43,176 bases of DNA from Prevotella sp. P2-180 (GCF_002251435.1 NZ_NPJI01000008.1:1-43176); one strand, 5' to 3'; counted from the stretch's first letter, positions 1 through 7,180 are shown. Notes: a model not told the origin generated them from the sequence alone. A program made the numbers and translations.

Positions 1-2
1 TG

Positions 3-404
3 ATATACCTCCAGCTCCCTTTGTTCAAGAAGGAGGCTGATGAATGTGAGAATCAAGTAGAACGTTGGATTTATTTGTTAAAGAATATGGAAACATTAAA
101 CAGATTGCCCTGGGCGGCTCAGAGTGCCGTTTTCAAGAAGCTCGAGAGCATAGCCGACGTTGGCGCTATGACCCGTGCCGAGCGCCTGCAATACGACGAG
201 GCGCTGAAGAAATACCGCGACACCATCAGCGTGTTTGAGGGTGTGCGTATGGAAGGACGCATGGAGGGACGCGAGGAGGGACGCGAGGAAGGTCTGAAGG
301 AAGGAGCGATTGCAAATGCCCGCAAGATGAAGGCCTACGGTTTGACATTGGAGATGATATCTGATATAACGGGTTTGACAATAGATGAAGTGAGGGGCTT
401 GTAG
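3..404 (+). CDS. Rpn family nuclease/putative transposase, C-terminal part (5' end outside window)
   Basis: The frame is open from the left edge, so the start lies outside the window; a TTG at 21 is not a convincing start because coding similarity continues upstream of it. The visible 133 residues match the C-terminal half of Rpn-type (PD-(D/E)XK) recombination-promoting nucleases. There is a helical stretch ending in EALKKYRDT, then the charged repeat MEGRMEGREEGREEG, then a short helix-turn-helix-like tail (MISDITGLTIDEVRGL). The same layout is seen in the complete relative at 27246-28136, which has EDSLKAYRD, then GHMEGRVEG, then ATGLPHDEVKHL. The nuclease core with the D...ExQ motif is not in the window, so activity cannot be judged. 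Family members are thought to promote RecA-independent recombination. Confidence 0.8.
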   Translation: MYLQLPLFKKEADECENQVERWIYLLKNMETLNRLPWAAQSAVFKKLESIADVGAMTRAERLQYDEALKKYRDTISVFEGVRMEGRMEGREEGREEGLKEGAIANARKMKAYGLTLEMISDITGLTIDEVRGL

Positions 405-424
405 TTCTTCACTTTTTGAGCGTC

Positions 425-547
425 GGGACAGGGGACAGGTCCGTGACCTGTTTCCTCAATTATTTTATAACATTTGAGATTATATTTTTGACTATTCCTG
501 CGGGACAGTGACCTGTCACCTGTCTTTAGTGACCTGTCCCCTGTCCT
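425..547. repeat. REP-like GGGACAGG inverted repeat cluster
   Basis: GGGACAGGGGACAGGT occurs at 425-440 just after the Rpn stop codon and recurs in reverse complement at 532-547. Between them (502-529) are further short CAGTGACCTGTCACCTG blocks that can pair with each other. The same core reappears at 761-770, 27189-27204 and 28394-28408, always beside Rpn or ATPase genes. It could be a REP-type intergenic repeat or the remains of a small mobile element; no transposase accompanies it. Confidence 0.6.
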
Positions 548-629
548 TATAAGGGTTTTATTTAAACCAAAGAGATGAAGAGAAAAAGAGATTTATCGTT
601 TTATAGAGTAGGTCGCAAGCGACGGAGGA

Positions 630-740
630 CACAGAGTTTCCATGCGGCAAACATAATGCGCAGCTCTCTATTAGCTCTAAATGCCTTGGCATTCAACCTC
701 TTTCGTTAGTATAAAAACTCTTTATCTCTTAAACTCTGTG
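630..740. repeat. Long-range inverted repeat in gene-free stretch
   Basis: CACAGAGTTT at 630-639 is the exact reverse complement of AAACTCTGTG at 731-740. Inside lie two smaller palindromes: GTCGC-AA-GCGAC near 612-623 and AATGCC-TT-GGCATT near 680-693. No coding potential stands out on either strand of 405-993, so this stretch is read as non-coding repeat DNA that could fold if transcribed. Confidence 0.4.
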
Positions 741-769
741 GTTCAAAATCATTTGCAAAACGGGACAGG

Positions 770-810
770 GTCGAGTAGAGTGAGGGTGAAACTCCCTCGC
801 TCTACTCGAC
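770..810. repeat. 17-bp hairpin next to CRISPR relic
   Basis: Arms 770-786 and 794-810 are complementary along all 17 positions with one G-U pair, around the 7-nt loop TGAAACT. There is no T-run on either side, so a simple intrinsic terminator is unlikely. It abuts a GGGACAGGG block on its left and sits 5 nt before the orphan CRISPR repeat on its right. Confidence 0.55.
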
Positions 811-815
811 CTATG

Positions 816-890
816 GTCACTCCCCACGTGGGAGTGTGGATTGAAACTATCGCAGCGTCGTGGACTCCATGAGGCGCGTGTGAATTGAAC
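816..890 (+). CRISPR. Orphan type I-C-like CRISPR repeat with decayed flank (relic)
   Basis: Positions 816-847 form a 32-nt unit. It has the CTCCCAC / GTGGGAG dyad typical of type I-C repeats and the characteristic 3' end GTGTGGATTGAAAC. About 30 nt later a degenerate end, GTGTGAATTGAAC (878-890), suggests a broken second repeat. There is no further unit and no cas gene in the window, so this is a remnant or solitary repeat, not a working array. The type is assigned from the repeat end and dyad only. Confidence 0.6.
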
Positions 891-993
891 CCAAAATTAC
901 GGGGCTTACATAAAGTAAAAAAACTACAGAGGCGGGAAGAGGCGACACCATTATGGGGTCACCTCATCCCCAGGCCTTCATTTTGAGGGATGG

Positions 994-1275
994 TTAGCTA
1001 AATCTACGGTCGCGAAATATGGCTTCCATGCAGGTGGCCAGGAAGAAAACTTGACGGGGCTCGGGAAGGAGACGGGAATAGTAGTGGATGAGAGGAAAAT
1101 AGGCATCGGAAGAGCGTAGACGGCCTTTTTAGACGTTGTAAAAATTGGTGCGGCTGATGTTCAGCGACAGCCATGCCTGTGAGTCGGTGTAGTCGCTGTG
1201 GAAGCTCTTCACCTGTCTCTTCACCTTCATCAGCTCTGCTGAAAGATGAGGATAAAAAATCTTGCTTGTTGTCAT
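994..1275 (-). pseudogene. Small unknown protein gene interrupted by an in-frame TAA
   Basis: On the minus strand an ATG at 1275 opens a frame beginning MTTSKIFYPHLSAELM. It reads for 48 codons to a TAA at 1129-1131, then continues in the same frame through a protein-like stretch (LRSSDAYFPLIHYYSRLL, then FFLATCMEAIFRDRRFS) to a final TAA at 994-996. The composition on both sides of the internal stop is coding-like, with aromatic and basic residues and few rare runs, so the simplest reading is a 94-codon gene killed by a point mutation. The family is not recognised. A 48-aa short product or a stop-codon read-through are less likely alternatives. Confidence 0.45.
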
Positions 1276-1500
1276 TTTTTTTTGTTTTTATACTGTTGTT
1301 TATAACGTAGTAATTTTTTCAGAGGTGCAAAAATACAGATAAATTTGAAATAAGTGAAGGATTCTCTATTAATAAATGTTTATTTCCTTAAATTTCCACA
1401 ACAAAGTACACACTCATGGGGGTGTACTGCCATTTGCGTATGTCGCGGGATATATGTATTTTCGCAGCCAAAATATTTTCTCAAATAAATACCGAATGAC

Positions 1501-3741
1501 ATGGACTACAACAAATTATTGATTCCGGTATACTCCAACTGCAAGCAGGTGGCGACATACCAAATGGTTCCGCTGAAAGAGATTTACGACAAGGTGAAGA
1601 ACAATACCGAGCTGCGGCACCGCACAGAGGCTTACCGCAACGCGCTGATGCTCAACCTGCCCGCCTCGCAGCTGAAGAAGATGAAGACGGAGACGTTTCC
1701 GATGCTTTTGCCCGCCGTCTACTGCAAGGACGGAAGGAGTGCGAAGGACATTATGGGATGGACCAACATGTGCCAGGCCGACTTCGACCACATGAACCCA
1801 GACTGCATCGACGAGGCGAAGCGGAGGCTAAGGGAGCTGCCGTTTGTGGCTATGTACCACACGAGTATGAGCGGAGAGGGCCTTCACGTGTACTACGTAT
1901 ACCTCACGCCCAATGCCGGACTGAACCCTAAGACCTACGAGCAGGCTTTCCGTCAGGGCAACGAGCTGATTGCGGCGGCGGTGAACTGCGACTACGACCG
2001 TGCAGCTGAAGACCCGGTTCACGGTTCGTCAATCTGCCACGACCCCGACGCCTGGCTCAACCCTGAGATAAGCCCATTGAAGGTGGACATGAAGCGCAAC
2101 ATGGGCAAGAGGGCAAAGGACGACACGATAGGCAACAAGAAGGCGGTGACGCAGAAGGACTGGCCGGTGGAATGGACTCCCGAGCGCGTGTATGAGATGG
2201 CAAAAGAGATGGTGGAGGCGTCGGCGGCGGGCCCATTCACCCATGGCAACCGCAACCACTACCTTGTGGCCTTGGCCGCTTTGCTTTCCGACTTCGGCAT
2301 GGACTTGGAAACGGCGCAGCAGCTGATGGAGGACGAGTTTGCAGGACAGTATGGCGAGGAGCCTATACCCTCGCTCGTGGGCGGTTGTTACCGCACTGTG
2401 GAGAAAATGCACGGCATGAAGGCACTTCCCTCTAAGAAGAAGAAAAAAAACGGGGAGAAGAAGTGCGACGTGAAGATACTTGTGTCAGCAGAATTCATAA
2501 GGCGCCAGTGTCTCCGTTTTGACTCCGTCTCTCGAAAAATCGTGAAACCCGACGGTTCGGAGATTACCGACCGCGACATCAACTCAATGCTCTTGGCCTG
2601 TAATGTGGAGACGGAGCATAACATCTCTACGCAGGTGTTTCGTGCGGCACTCATGAGCGACTGCATACCTGAGTTCAACCCCTTGGTGGACTACCTGAAA
2701 CCTTCCGACAGGAAAGGCCAAGAGGCCTCTGAACCCGAAATGGGGGTGATAGAGAGGGTGGCTGACATGGTGCATGTGTCGTTTTCGCCAATGGAGTGTG
2801 TGGGAAGGAGCGAGGAAGGTGGAGAGAGGAGTGGGAATTCTCCCGCCCCTCATTCCTTATGGCGCACTTGCTTCAAGAAGTGGTTTGTGGCGATGGTGGC
2901 GTCGTGGCTCAAGCCGGAGGTGGTGAACCATCAGATGCTCGTGCTCATAGGAAGGCAGGGAATATTCAAGAGCACGTGGCTCGACGCACTCATTCCGCCA
3001 GAGCTCGCCAGGTACCGCTGCCGACAGTCGGCCACCAACTTCAGCGACAAGGACGAACTACTCAGGTGTGCGGAATTCGGACTGGTGAACTTCGACGAGT
3101 TTGACCGTCTCACGGGACGAGACCTCGACAACCTTAAGTCGCTCGTGACCACTCCCGACGTGAACGTGCGCGCACCATACGGCACCACCAAGGAGCGCCG
3201 CACCCGCATAGCCTCCTACTGCGCCTCTGGCAACAAGCTCCAGTTTCTTACCGACCAGACGGGCAACCGGCGCTTCCTCCCGTTCTATGTGGACAGCATC
3301 GACTCGCCCTTCGATCACAAGATACCTCACCGGGCGATGTACGACGAGGCGGTATGGCTGATAGAGCATGGCAACTTCGACTACTGGTTTACGCTCGAAG
3401 AGATAGACCGCATAAGCGGATACGTGGAGCAGTTTGCCGACAACCCGCCGGAGGCCGAGCTTCTCGACGTGTATTTCGACGTGCCGCGCACCGACCCCGA
3501 CAATCCCGAGACGCGCCAGGTGACATTCCTCACCCCCGCTGAAATATCCGCCAAGCTCACCACCTGGGGCAACCTGAAGAAGCCGATAAGCATAAGGAAG
3601 CTGAACGTGCTGATGGAGAAGAAGGGGTATGTACGTTTTCGAAACGGGCGAAAGGGCTCGCGAGGATATATGGTTGTGGAACTTGACTCTGCCACAATTC
3701 AAAGCAACAGAATAATATCCACAGGCCCTGCTGTGTTCTAA
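1501..3741 (+). CDS. VirE-type DNA primase/ATPase with BT4734-like N-terminal domain
   Basis: This 746-aa protein combines a BT4734/BF3469-like N-terminal domain (about residues 50-190, with QADFDHMN and the HTSMSGEGLHVYY segment typical of the primase-related fold) with a C-terminal VirE/VapE P-loop ATPase. The Walker A motif is GRQGIFKST at 484-492. An acidic VNFDEFDRL (Walker B region) and the family segment TDQTGNRRFLPF follow. Such proteins sit on mobile or phage-derived modules and are taken to be primase-helicases for replication. Between residues about 437 and 452 is a low-complexity insertion (GRSEEGGERSGNSPAPHS). Its DNA contains a 12-mer shared with the repeat array at 4132-4222. 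It is the first gene of the cassette running to 5546. Confidence 0.85.
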   Translation: MDYNKLLIPVYSNCKQVATYQMVPLKEIYDKVKNNTELRHRTEAYRNALMLNLPASQLKKMKTETFPMLLPAVYCKDGRSAKDIMGWTNMCQADFDHMNPDCIDEAKRRLRELPFVAMYHTSMSGEGLHVYYVYLTPNAGLNPKTYEQAFRQGNELIAAAVNCDYDRAAEDPVHGSSICHDPDAWLNPEISPLKVDMKRNMGKRAKDDTIGNKKAVTQKDWPVEWTPERVYEMAKEMVEASAAGPFTHGNRNHYLVALAALLSDFGMDLETAQQLMEDEFAGQYGEEPIPSLVGGCYRTVEKMHGMKALPSKKKKKNGEKKCDVKILVSAEFIRRQCLRFDSVSRKIVKPDGSEITDRDINSMLLACNVETEHNISTQVFRAALMSDCIPEFNPLVDYLKPSDRKGQEASEPEMGVIERVADMVHVSFSPMECVGRSEEGGERSGNSPAPHSLWRTCFKKWFVAMVASWLKPEVVNHQMLVLIGRQGIFKSTWLDALIPPELARYRCRQSATNFSDKDELLRCAEFGLVNFDEFDRLTGRDLDNLKSLVTTPDVNVRAPYGTTKERRTRIASYCASGNKLQFLTDQTGNRRFLPFYVDSIDSPFDHKIPHRAMYDEAVWLIEHGNFDYWFTLEEIDRISGYVEQFADNPPEAELLDVYFDVPRTDPDNPETRQVTFLTPAEISAKLTTWGNLKKPISIRKLNVLMEKKGYVRFRNGRKGSRGYMVVELDSATIQSNRIISTGPAVF

Positions 3742-3765
3742 GCCAAAAATACGTCGTTTCTCACT

Positions 3766-3889
3766 GTTGCGCCACGTTTGCCATCAATAAAACAACATTT
3801 TTAATTTATATAAGAAAAAGAATAATATATTTTATTTTTTATTTATATATATAATATGTTATAAAGTAACTTGGCGAACTTGGCGCAAC
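3766..3889. repeat. Imperfect 18-bp inverted repeat flanking an AT-rich core
   Basis: GTTGCGCCACGTTTGCCA at 3766-3783 matches the reverse complement of 3872-3889 (TGGCGAACTTGGCGCAAC) at 16 of 18 positions. The 88 bp between are almost pure A and T. The element lies exactly between the primase gene and the next small gene. This layout would suit an origin-like or recombination site, or a promoter region; no function is proven. Confidence 0.5.
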
Positions 3890-3910
3890 TCTTAAAACAC
3901 CACCAAAACT

Positions 3911-4111
3911 ATGCCTACAAGAAGAAAGATTGCCATGGAGTTATATCCCGACCGCAGTGTGCGCAATGCGGTACGCCAGCTGCATGCCGACATCCTCCGC
4001 TGCAAGGAACTTCACCAGAAACTGCTCGCCCGAAACCCTGACTTCGATGGTATGCGTAATCTCACATACCGGGAGCAAAGGTTGATTTGGGAGTATCTTG
4101 GGGAACCGTAG
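3911..4111 (+). CDS. DUF4248-like small protein
   Basis: A 66-aa basic protein whose core reads ELYPDRSVRNAVRQLHADI, then helical residues, then LTYREQRLIWEYLGEP. The pattern of an LYxPxxS segment, a conserved helix and a C-terminal YLGEP ending resembles DUF4248 proteins, which occupy this slot between VirE and HU-like genes in Bacteroidales cassettes. The function is unknown; the size and helical character would allow a DNA-binding accessory role. The start at 3911 follows the AT-rich inverted repeat. The assignment rests on the short C-terminal pattern and gene order. Confidence 0.6.
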   Translation: MPTRRKIAMELYPDRSVRNAVRQLHADILRCKELHQKLLARNPDFDGMRNLTYREQRLIWEYLGEP

Positions 4112-4131
4112 TTGTTTTCTCACTCCTCTCT

Positions 4132-4222
4132 CCTCATTCCTTAACTTTTCACGGTCTCATTTGTTAAGGTTTCGGGGTGTGATTTGTTAAGGAATGAGGA
4201 CCTCATTTGTTAAGGAATGAGG
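4132..4222. repeat. Iteron-like repeats (ATTTGTTAAGG x3, 23-bp period)
   Basis: ATTTGTTAAGG occurs at 4159, 4182 and 4205, an exact 23-bp period. The second and third copies continue into AATGAGG, and an inverted copy (CCTCATTCCTTAAC) lies at 4132-4145. The third unit is also a dyad, CCTCATT...AATGAGG (4201-4222). Regularly spaced direct repeats downstream of a primase gene look like iterons or a cluster of protein-binding sites. Confidence 0.55.
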
Positions 4223-4316
4223 GCGGCATTTCAGCTGAAATGAAGTTGGTGTTTCAGTTAGGGTCAATAAGCGACAGTTAAGGCCAATAAAGGCCAAATG
4301 GGTTTTCGGGATTTAG

Positions 4317-4325
4317 TAACTTTGC
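4317..4325 (+). promoter_or_regulatory. Bacteroidetes -7 box before the HU-like gene
   Basis: TAACTTTGC matches the TAnnTTTGC box and lies 44 nt before the start of the HU-like gene. Two AAGGCCAA repeats lie about 30-40 nt upstream of it. No clear -33 box was seen. Confidence 0.55.
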
Positions 4326-4369
4326 ATCGTGAAAAGAAACATGTTTAACCCATTAAAACAACAATCATT

Positions 4370-4864
4370 ATGAGCAAAGCTTACAAGGTGACACGTCACA
4401 CCATCAAGTTCAACAAGGACAACATCCATGACGTATTCAGTGTACAACCCGTCAGCTATGGACTACTCACCACCGACGACGTGGCCAACCAGATTGCCGC
4501 CGAGTCGTCTGCCACACCAGGCGACGTGAAGAACGTGCTCGACCGATACGCACACTACGTGAAGCAAAACCTGAAGAAAGGTTACAGCATCGAACTGCTT
4601 GGCTTCGGAAAACTCGACATCCGATTCGTGAAGTCGGGCACCGTGGACGACGAGAAGAAAGCCACCGCCGCACTGGTGAAAGGCATGATACCCGACTTCT
4701 CGCCCTCGTTTAAGATCGTTAACGGCAAGCGTATCTACGACCTCATGCCGGAAAAGATCTCACTCGTGAAGTACACCGGAGTGGTGCCGCCAAACAACAC
4801 CACCGAGGAGACTCCTACTGAAACGCCTGGAGGAAGCGGCGACGATAGCGACCTGGGAAACTGA
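4370..4864 (+). CDS. HU-like DNA-binding protein
   Basis: This 164-aa protein has the Bacteroidales HU/HIG-type fold. The N-terminal segment reads YKVTRHTIKFNKDNI. A helix pair follows (TTDDVANQIAAESSATPGDVKNVLDRYAHYVKQNL). Then comes the beta arm GYSIELLGFGKLDIRF and the basic segment FKIVNGKRIYDLMP. The C-terminal tail is acidic and low in complexity (TTEETPTETPGGSGDDSD). The histone-like family binds DNA without strong sequence preference. Here it belongs to the VirE/DUF4248/HU/smalltalk/amidase cassette and has its own promoter box at 4317. The start is set by the conserved MSKAYKV beginning. Confidence 0.85.
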   Translation: MSKAYKVTRHTIKFNKDNIHDVFSVQPVSYGLLTTDDVANQIAAESSATPGDVKNVLDRYAHYVKQNLKKGYSIELLGFGKLDIRFVKSGTVDDEKKATAALVKGMIPDFSPSFKIVNGKRIYDLMPEKISLVKYTGVVPPNNTTEETPTETPGGSGDDSDLGN

Positions 4865-4905
4865 TCTTCAAAATAACTTAGAAAACAGCAAATTTGTTAA
4901 AGCTT

Positions 4906-5016
4906 ATGTCGAAACTTAATTTCAACTGGACTCAGGTGCTGAAGGCAGTAGGCACGCTGATAATCTCAATCATCAGTGCAATAACCATCACCTCATGCGC
5001 AAAGGGACTGATATGA
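4906..5016 (+). CDS. Smalltalk protein (36 aa)
   Basis: A short gene encoding MSKLNFNWTQVLKAVGTL followed by IISIISAITITSCAKGLI. One hydrophobic segment (about residues 14-31) ends at a cysteine in the context TITSC, so it is probably a membrane or lipid-anchored peptide. NCBI's 'smalltalk' family has this size, hydrophobic profile and position between the HU-like gene and the amidase gene in Bacteroides. The stop TGA at 5014-5016 overlaps the ATG of the amidase as ATGA, so translation is probably coupled. Its role is unknown; a holin-like or spanin-like partner of the amidase is a guess from position. Confidence 0.8.
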   Translation: MSKLNFNWTQVLKAVGTLIISIISAITITSCAKGLI

Positions 5017-5546
5017 TTGACTACTTGTATCCAATGACGCTTGCCGGCGACGAGGTGGCCGGCGAGCGCGTCCTCGCCACAAAGATTGAGGCGGGACTGA
5101 TGATGGACGGTGTGAAGTCGGTGCGGTGGATTATTCTCCACTGCTCCGCCACACGCGAAGACCGCGACTACACGGTGGAACAGATGATGCGCGACCACAA
5201 GGCACGTAAGTTCCGCACCATCGGCTACCACTTCTACATCAGGCGCAACGGCGTGGTGACACAACACCGCCGCCTGCTTGAGGTAGGCGCTCACTGCCGT
5301 CCATACAACCGCTGCTCCATAGGCGTGTGCTACGAGGGCGGTCTCGACGCGCAAGGCAAGCCGAAGGACACGCGGACTGAGGCACAGCGTCACGAACTGC
5401 TGCAGTTGCTGATAAAGCTCAAGCGACTGTTTCCGAAGGCTCTCATACGCGGCCATAGCGAGATGCCTGGTGCCACGCCGAAGGCTTGCCCGTGTTTCTC
5501 CAGCCGCTGCTACCGCTATCTCGACGAGGTGAACATAAACTGTTGA
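5013..5546 (+). CDS. N-acetylmuramoyl-L-alanine amidase (T7 lysozyme-like)
   Basis: An amidase_2 domain cleaving the bond between muramic acid and L-alanine in peptidoglycan. The zinc ligands are visible in WIILHCSAT (His), IRGHSEMPG (His) and KACPCFS (Cys); the motif GYHFYIRRNGVV is also typical. No signal peptide is seen, as in phage endolysins. The start is taken at 5013 because it forms an ATGA overlap with the smalltalk stop; an upstream in-frame ATG at 4995 is also possible and adds six residues. It is the last gene of the primase/HU cassette and may act in lysis or cell-wall remodelling of a former phage-like element. Confidence 0.88.
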   Translation: MIDYLYPMTLAGDEVAGERVLATKIEAGLMMDGVKSVRWIILHCSATREDRDYTVEQMMRDHKARKFRTIGYHFYIRRNGVVTQHRRLLEVGAHCRPYNRCSIGVCYEGGLDAQGKPKDTRTEAQRHELLQLLIKLKRLFPKALIRGHSEMPGATPKACPCFSSRCYRYLDEVNINC

Positions 5547-5890
5547 AAGATTAAAAGATTAAAGAATTAAAGTGGCGAGGAAGAATTAAAAGGTGAACCT
5601 TAAAGATTAAAAGGTAAACTGTGTGCTTCTAAATGACTCGACTTTCAGGAGTTAGCCAAATGTTGTTGCGCTTATATCCAATGACACCAGCGCCTGCTTA
5701 CTGGGTCACAGGGTCGGGTATCAATGATTCGCGATAAACTAACGAACCAACGGACCTGTCTGTGTGACCCTCTTTCATCTGACAGAAAGTAAAGAAAAGA
5801 TTTCTCTGCTGCGTGCTCAGAATTTTACCATGTCAGATTTTTCACTTACCTTAGTGCTGCAAATCAAGACAAGCAAAAATCATCAATGAC
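5547..5890. other. Gene-free stretch after the amidase
   Basis: No convincing gene is seen. The first 80 nt carry degenerate A/T-rich repeats built on GATTAAAAG (5549-5612). The last part (about 5820-5890) reads like the left end of an IS1380-type element leading into the truncated transposase at 5891. The middle (5640-5815) shows nothing recognisable. Confidence 0.4.
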
Positions 5891-5965
5891 ATGGCAAAGG
5901 TAAGCATAAAATCTGAAAAAATCACTCCTTTTGGAGGAATTTTTCACGTTAGGGAGCATTTTTAA
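5891..5965 (+). pseudogene. IS1380-type transposase, N-terminal remnant
   Basis: The 24 codons read MAKVSIKSEKITPFGGIF and then HVREHF before a stop. The MAK(V/I)SIKSEKITPFGGIF beginning is the hallmark start of IS1380-family transposases, normally over 400 aa. Everything after about residue 18 is missing, and the ATPase gene on the other strand ends in the same place (overlap at 5962-5965). The insertion sequence was therefore cut off, probably when the neighbouring ATPase gene arrived or by deletion. Confidence 0.7.
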
Positions 5966-7098
5966 TACTGTCCTGCCCACAATTGTTTGAAGAAGTCGAG
6001 GACATGGATACATTCCACATCACCTATGCGACGATTAAATGGGTCGAGACTGACGATTAGCAAGCGTGCAGAAGGATAGTCCTCGGCAAATGATTTCAGT
6101 CCTTTCAGATGCCGGGGAAGAACTTCCTCTACCGATTTAATCTCAATGGCAAGACGGGCATCGCCTACCACAGCATCAACCTCAAGACCAGTGTGGGTGC
6201 GCCAGAATGTAAGTTGCTCTTCACTATCATTATAAGTAAGCCATGCCTTCAGTTCCTGTATCACAAGGTGTTCAAAGGCGTGTCCGTATTCGGATGTGCC
6301 ACGAACAAGATTACCTCGGTGTAACAGATGATTTACTATTCCCACGTCAAAGTAATAGAAACGTGGTGCCTGAATAAGACGACGCTTCATCACCTTGGTA
6401 AATGCTGGCAGGCGAAAGCCCACAAGAGTGTCTTCAAGTATATCAAAATAGTTGGCAACGGTATTTGCACTTACCCCACAGTCCTGTGCTATATTGTTGT
6501 TGTTGACCATTTCGCCGTCTGTAAGCGCTGCCACTTCAAGAAACCTTTGAAATGCCGAAAGATTTCTGACCAGCGCCTCTTGCTTTATTTCCTCCTTCAG
6601 ATAGACATCTATATATGCAGACAACCGCTTTGTGGGATTCTTCGCAAGATAGTGAGGGGGTAGCATACCATAGTTTATGGCATGATCGAGGTTGAAGTCG
6701 GGTAGTTCAGCACTGACGAATGGACATAAATACACAGGATATGCCCTTCCGCCAAGGGTGTTATACCCCTTGCGCTTCAGTTTTCTGGCACTCGAACCGC
6801 AAAGAATGAAGACGTGCTCCCTTTCCGACATCAGGCGATGCACTTCATTAAGCATCTCGGGCACTTCGGGTATCTCATCGATTATCACAAGTGTGCCTCG
6901 CGGTTTGTCAATGAGAGTGTCATACAACAATGATGGCATACGCTTGAATCGTGATGCCACTGATGTATCGAGCAAGTCAATATATATGCTATCGGGGAAT
7001 TTCTCTCTAAGAAAAGTGCTTTTCCCCGTCTGTCTTGCCCCAAAGAGGAATATGCTATCCTCTAATTCATTGTCTATCTTTAATTTACGTTCTATCAT
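5962..7098 (-). CDS. AAA ATPase with DUF4143 (PD-(D/E)XK-like) C-terminus
   Basis: A 378-aa P-loop ATPase. The Walker A motif is GARQTGKST at residues 20-28, Walker B is LVIIDEIPE, and the sensor-like segment is FILCGSSARKLKR. A winged-helix-like middle (NNIAQDCGVSANTVANYF) and a C-terminal DUF4143 domain follow, with the nuclease-like signature EVDAVVGDARLAIEIKS. The family is very common in Bacteroidales and its function is unsettled; toxin-like or defence roles have been suggested. The start was placed at 7098 because homologues begin near MIERKL; an in-frame ATG at 7149 lies inside a tandem duplication. A promoter is visible at 7181-7213. Confidence 0.85.
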   Translation of the reverse strand: MIERKLKIDNELEDSIFLFGARQTGKSTFLREKFPDSIYIDLLDTSVASRFKRMPSLLYDTLIDKPRGTLVIIDEIPEVPEMLNEVHRLMSEREHVFILCGSSARKLKRKGYNTLGGRAYPVYLCPFVSAELPDFNLDHAINYGMLPPHYLAKNPTKRLSAYIDVYLKEEIKQEALVRNLSAFQRFLEVAALTDGEMVNNNNIAQDCGVSANTVANYFDILEDTLVGFRLPAFTKVMKRRLIQAPRFYYFDVGIVNHLLHRGNLVRGTSEYGHAFEHLVIQELKAWLTYNDSEEQLTFWRTHTGLEVDAVVGDARLAIEIKSVEEVLPRHLKGLKSFAEDYPSARLLIVSLDPFNRRIGDVECIHVLDFFKQLWAGQY

Positions 7099-7120
7099 AC
7101 CTATGGCTATGGAAAGTTTA

Positions 7121-7174
7121 TACTGAGGATTTCCAATGAAAATGCTCAACTCTACTGAGGATTTTCAATGAAAA
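7121..7174. repeat. 22-bp tandem duplication at the ATPase 5' end
   Basis: TACTGAGGATTTCCAATGAA at 7121-7140 recurs at 7153-7172 with one mismatch, and the match runs two bases further. The period is 32 bp. The copies cover the possible upstream start codon of the ATPase on the minus strand and its leader, so they could be an operator pair or a recent slip duplication. Confidence 0.5.
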
Positions 7175-7180
7175 CACGCA

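Noticed and set aside
681..872. 63-codon open frame across the hairpin and CRISPR repeat
   Set aside because: Its end (VTPHVGVWIET) is the well-known false translation of a type I-C repeat.
848..881. Spacer of a working CRISPR array
   Set aside because: Only one full repeat is present and the second is badly decayed; no cas genes or further spacers are seen.
3058..3702. 214-codon antisense frame in the VirE-type gene
   Set aside because: No motif; the sense strand encodes conserved ATPase segments over the same span.
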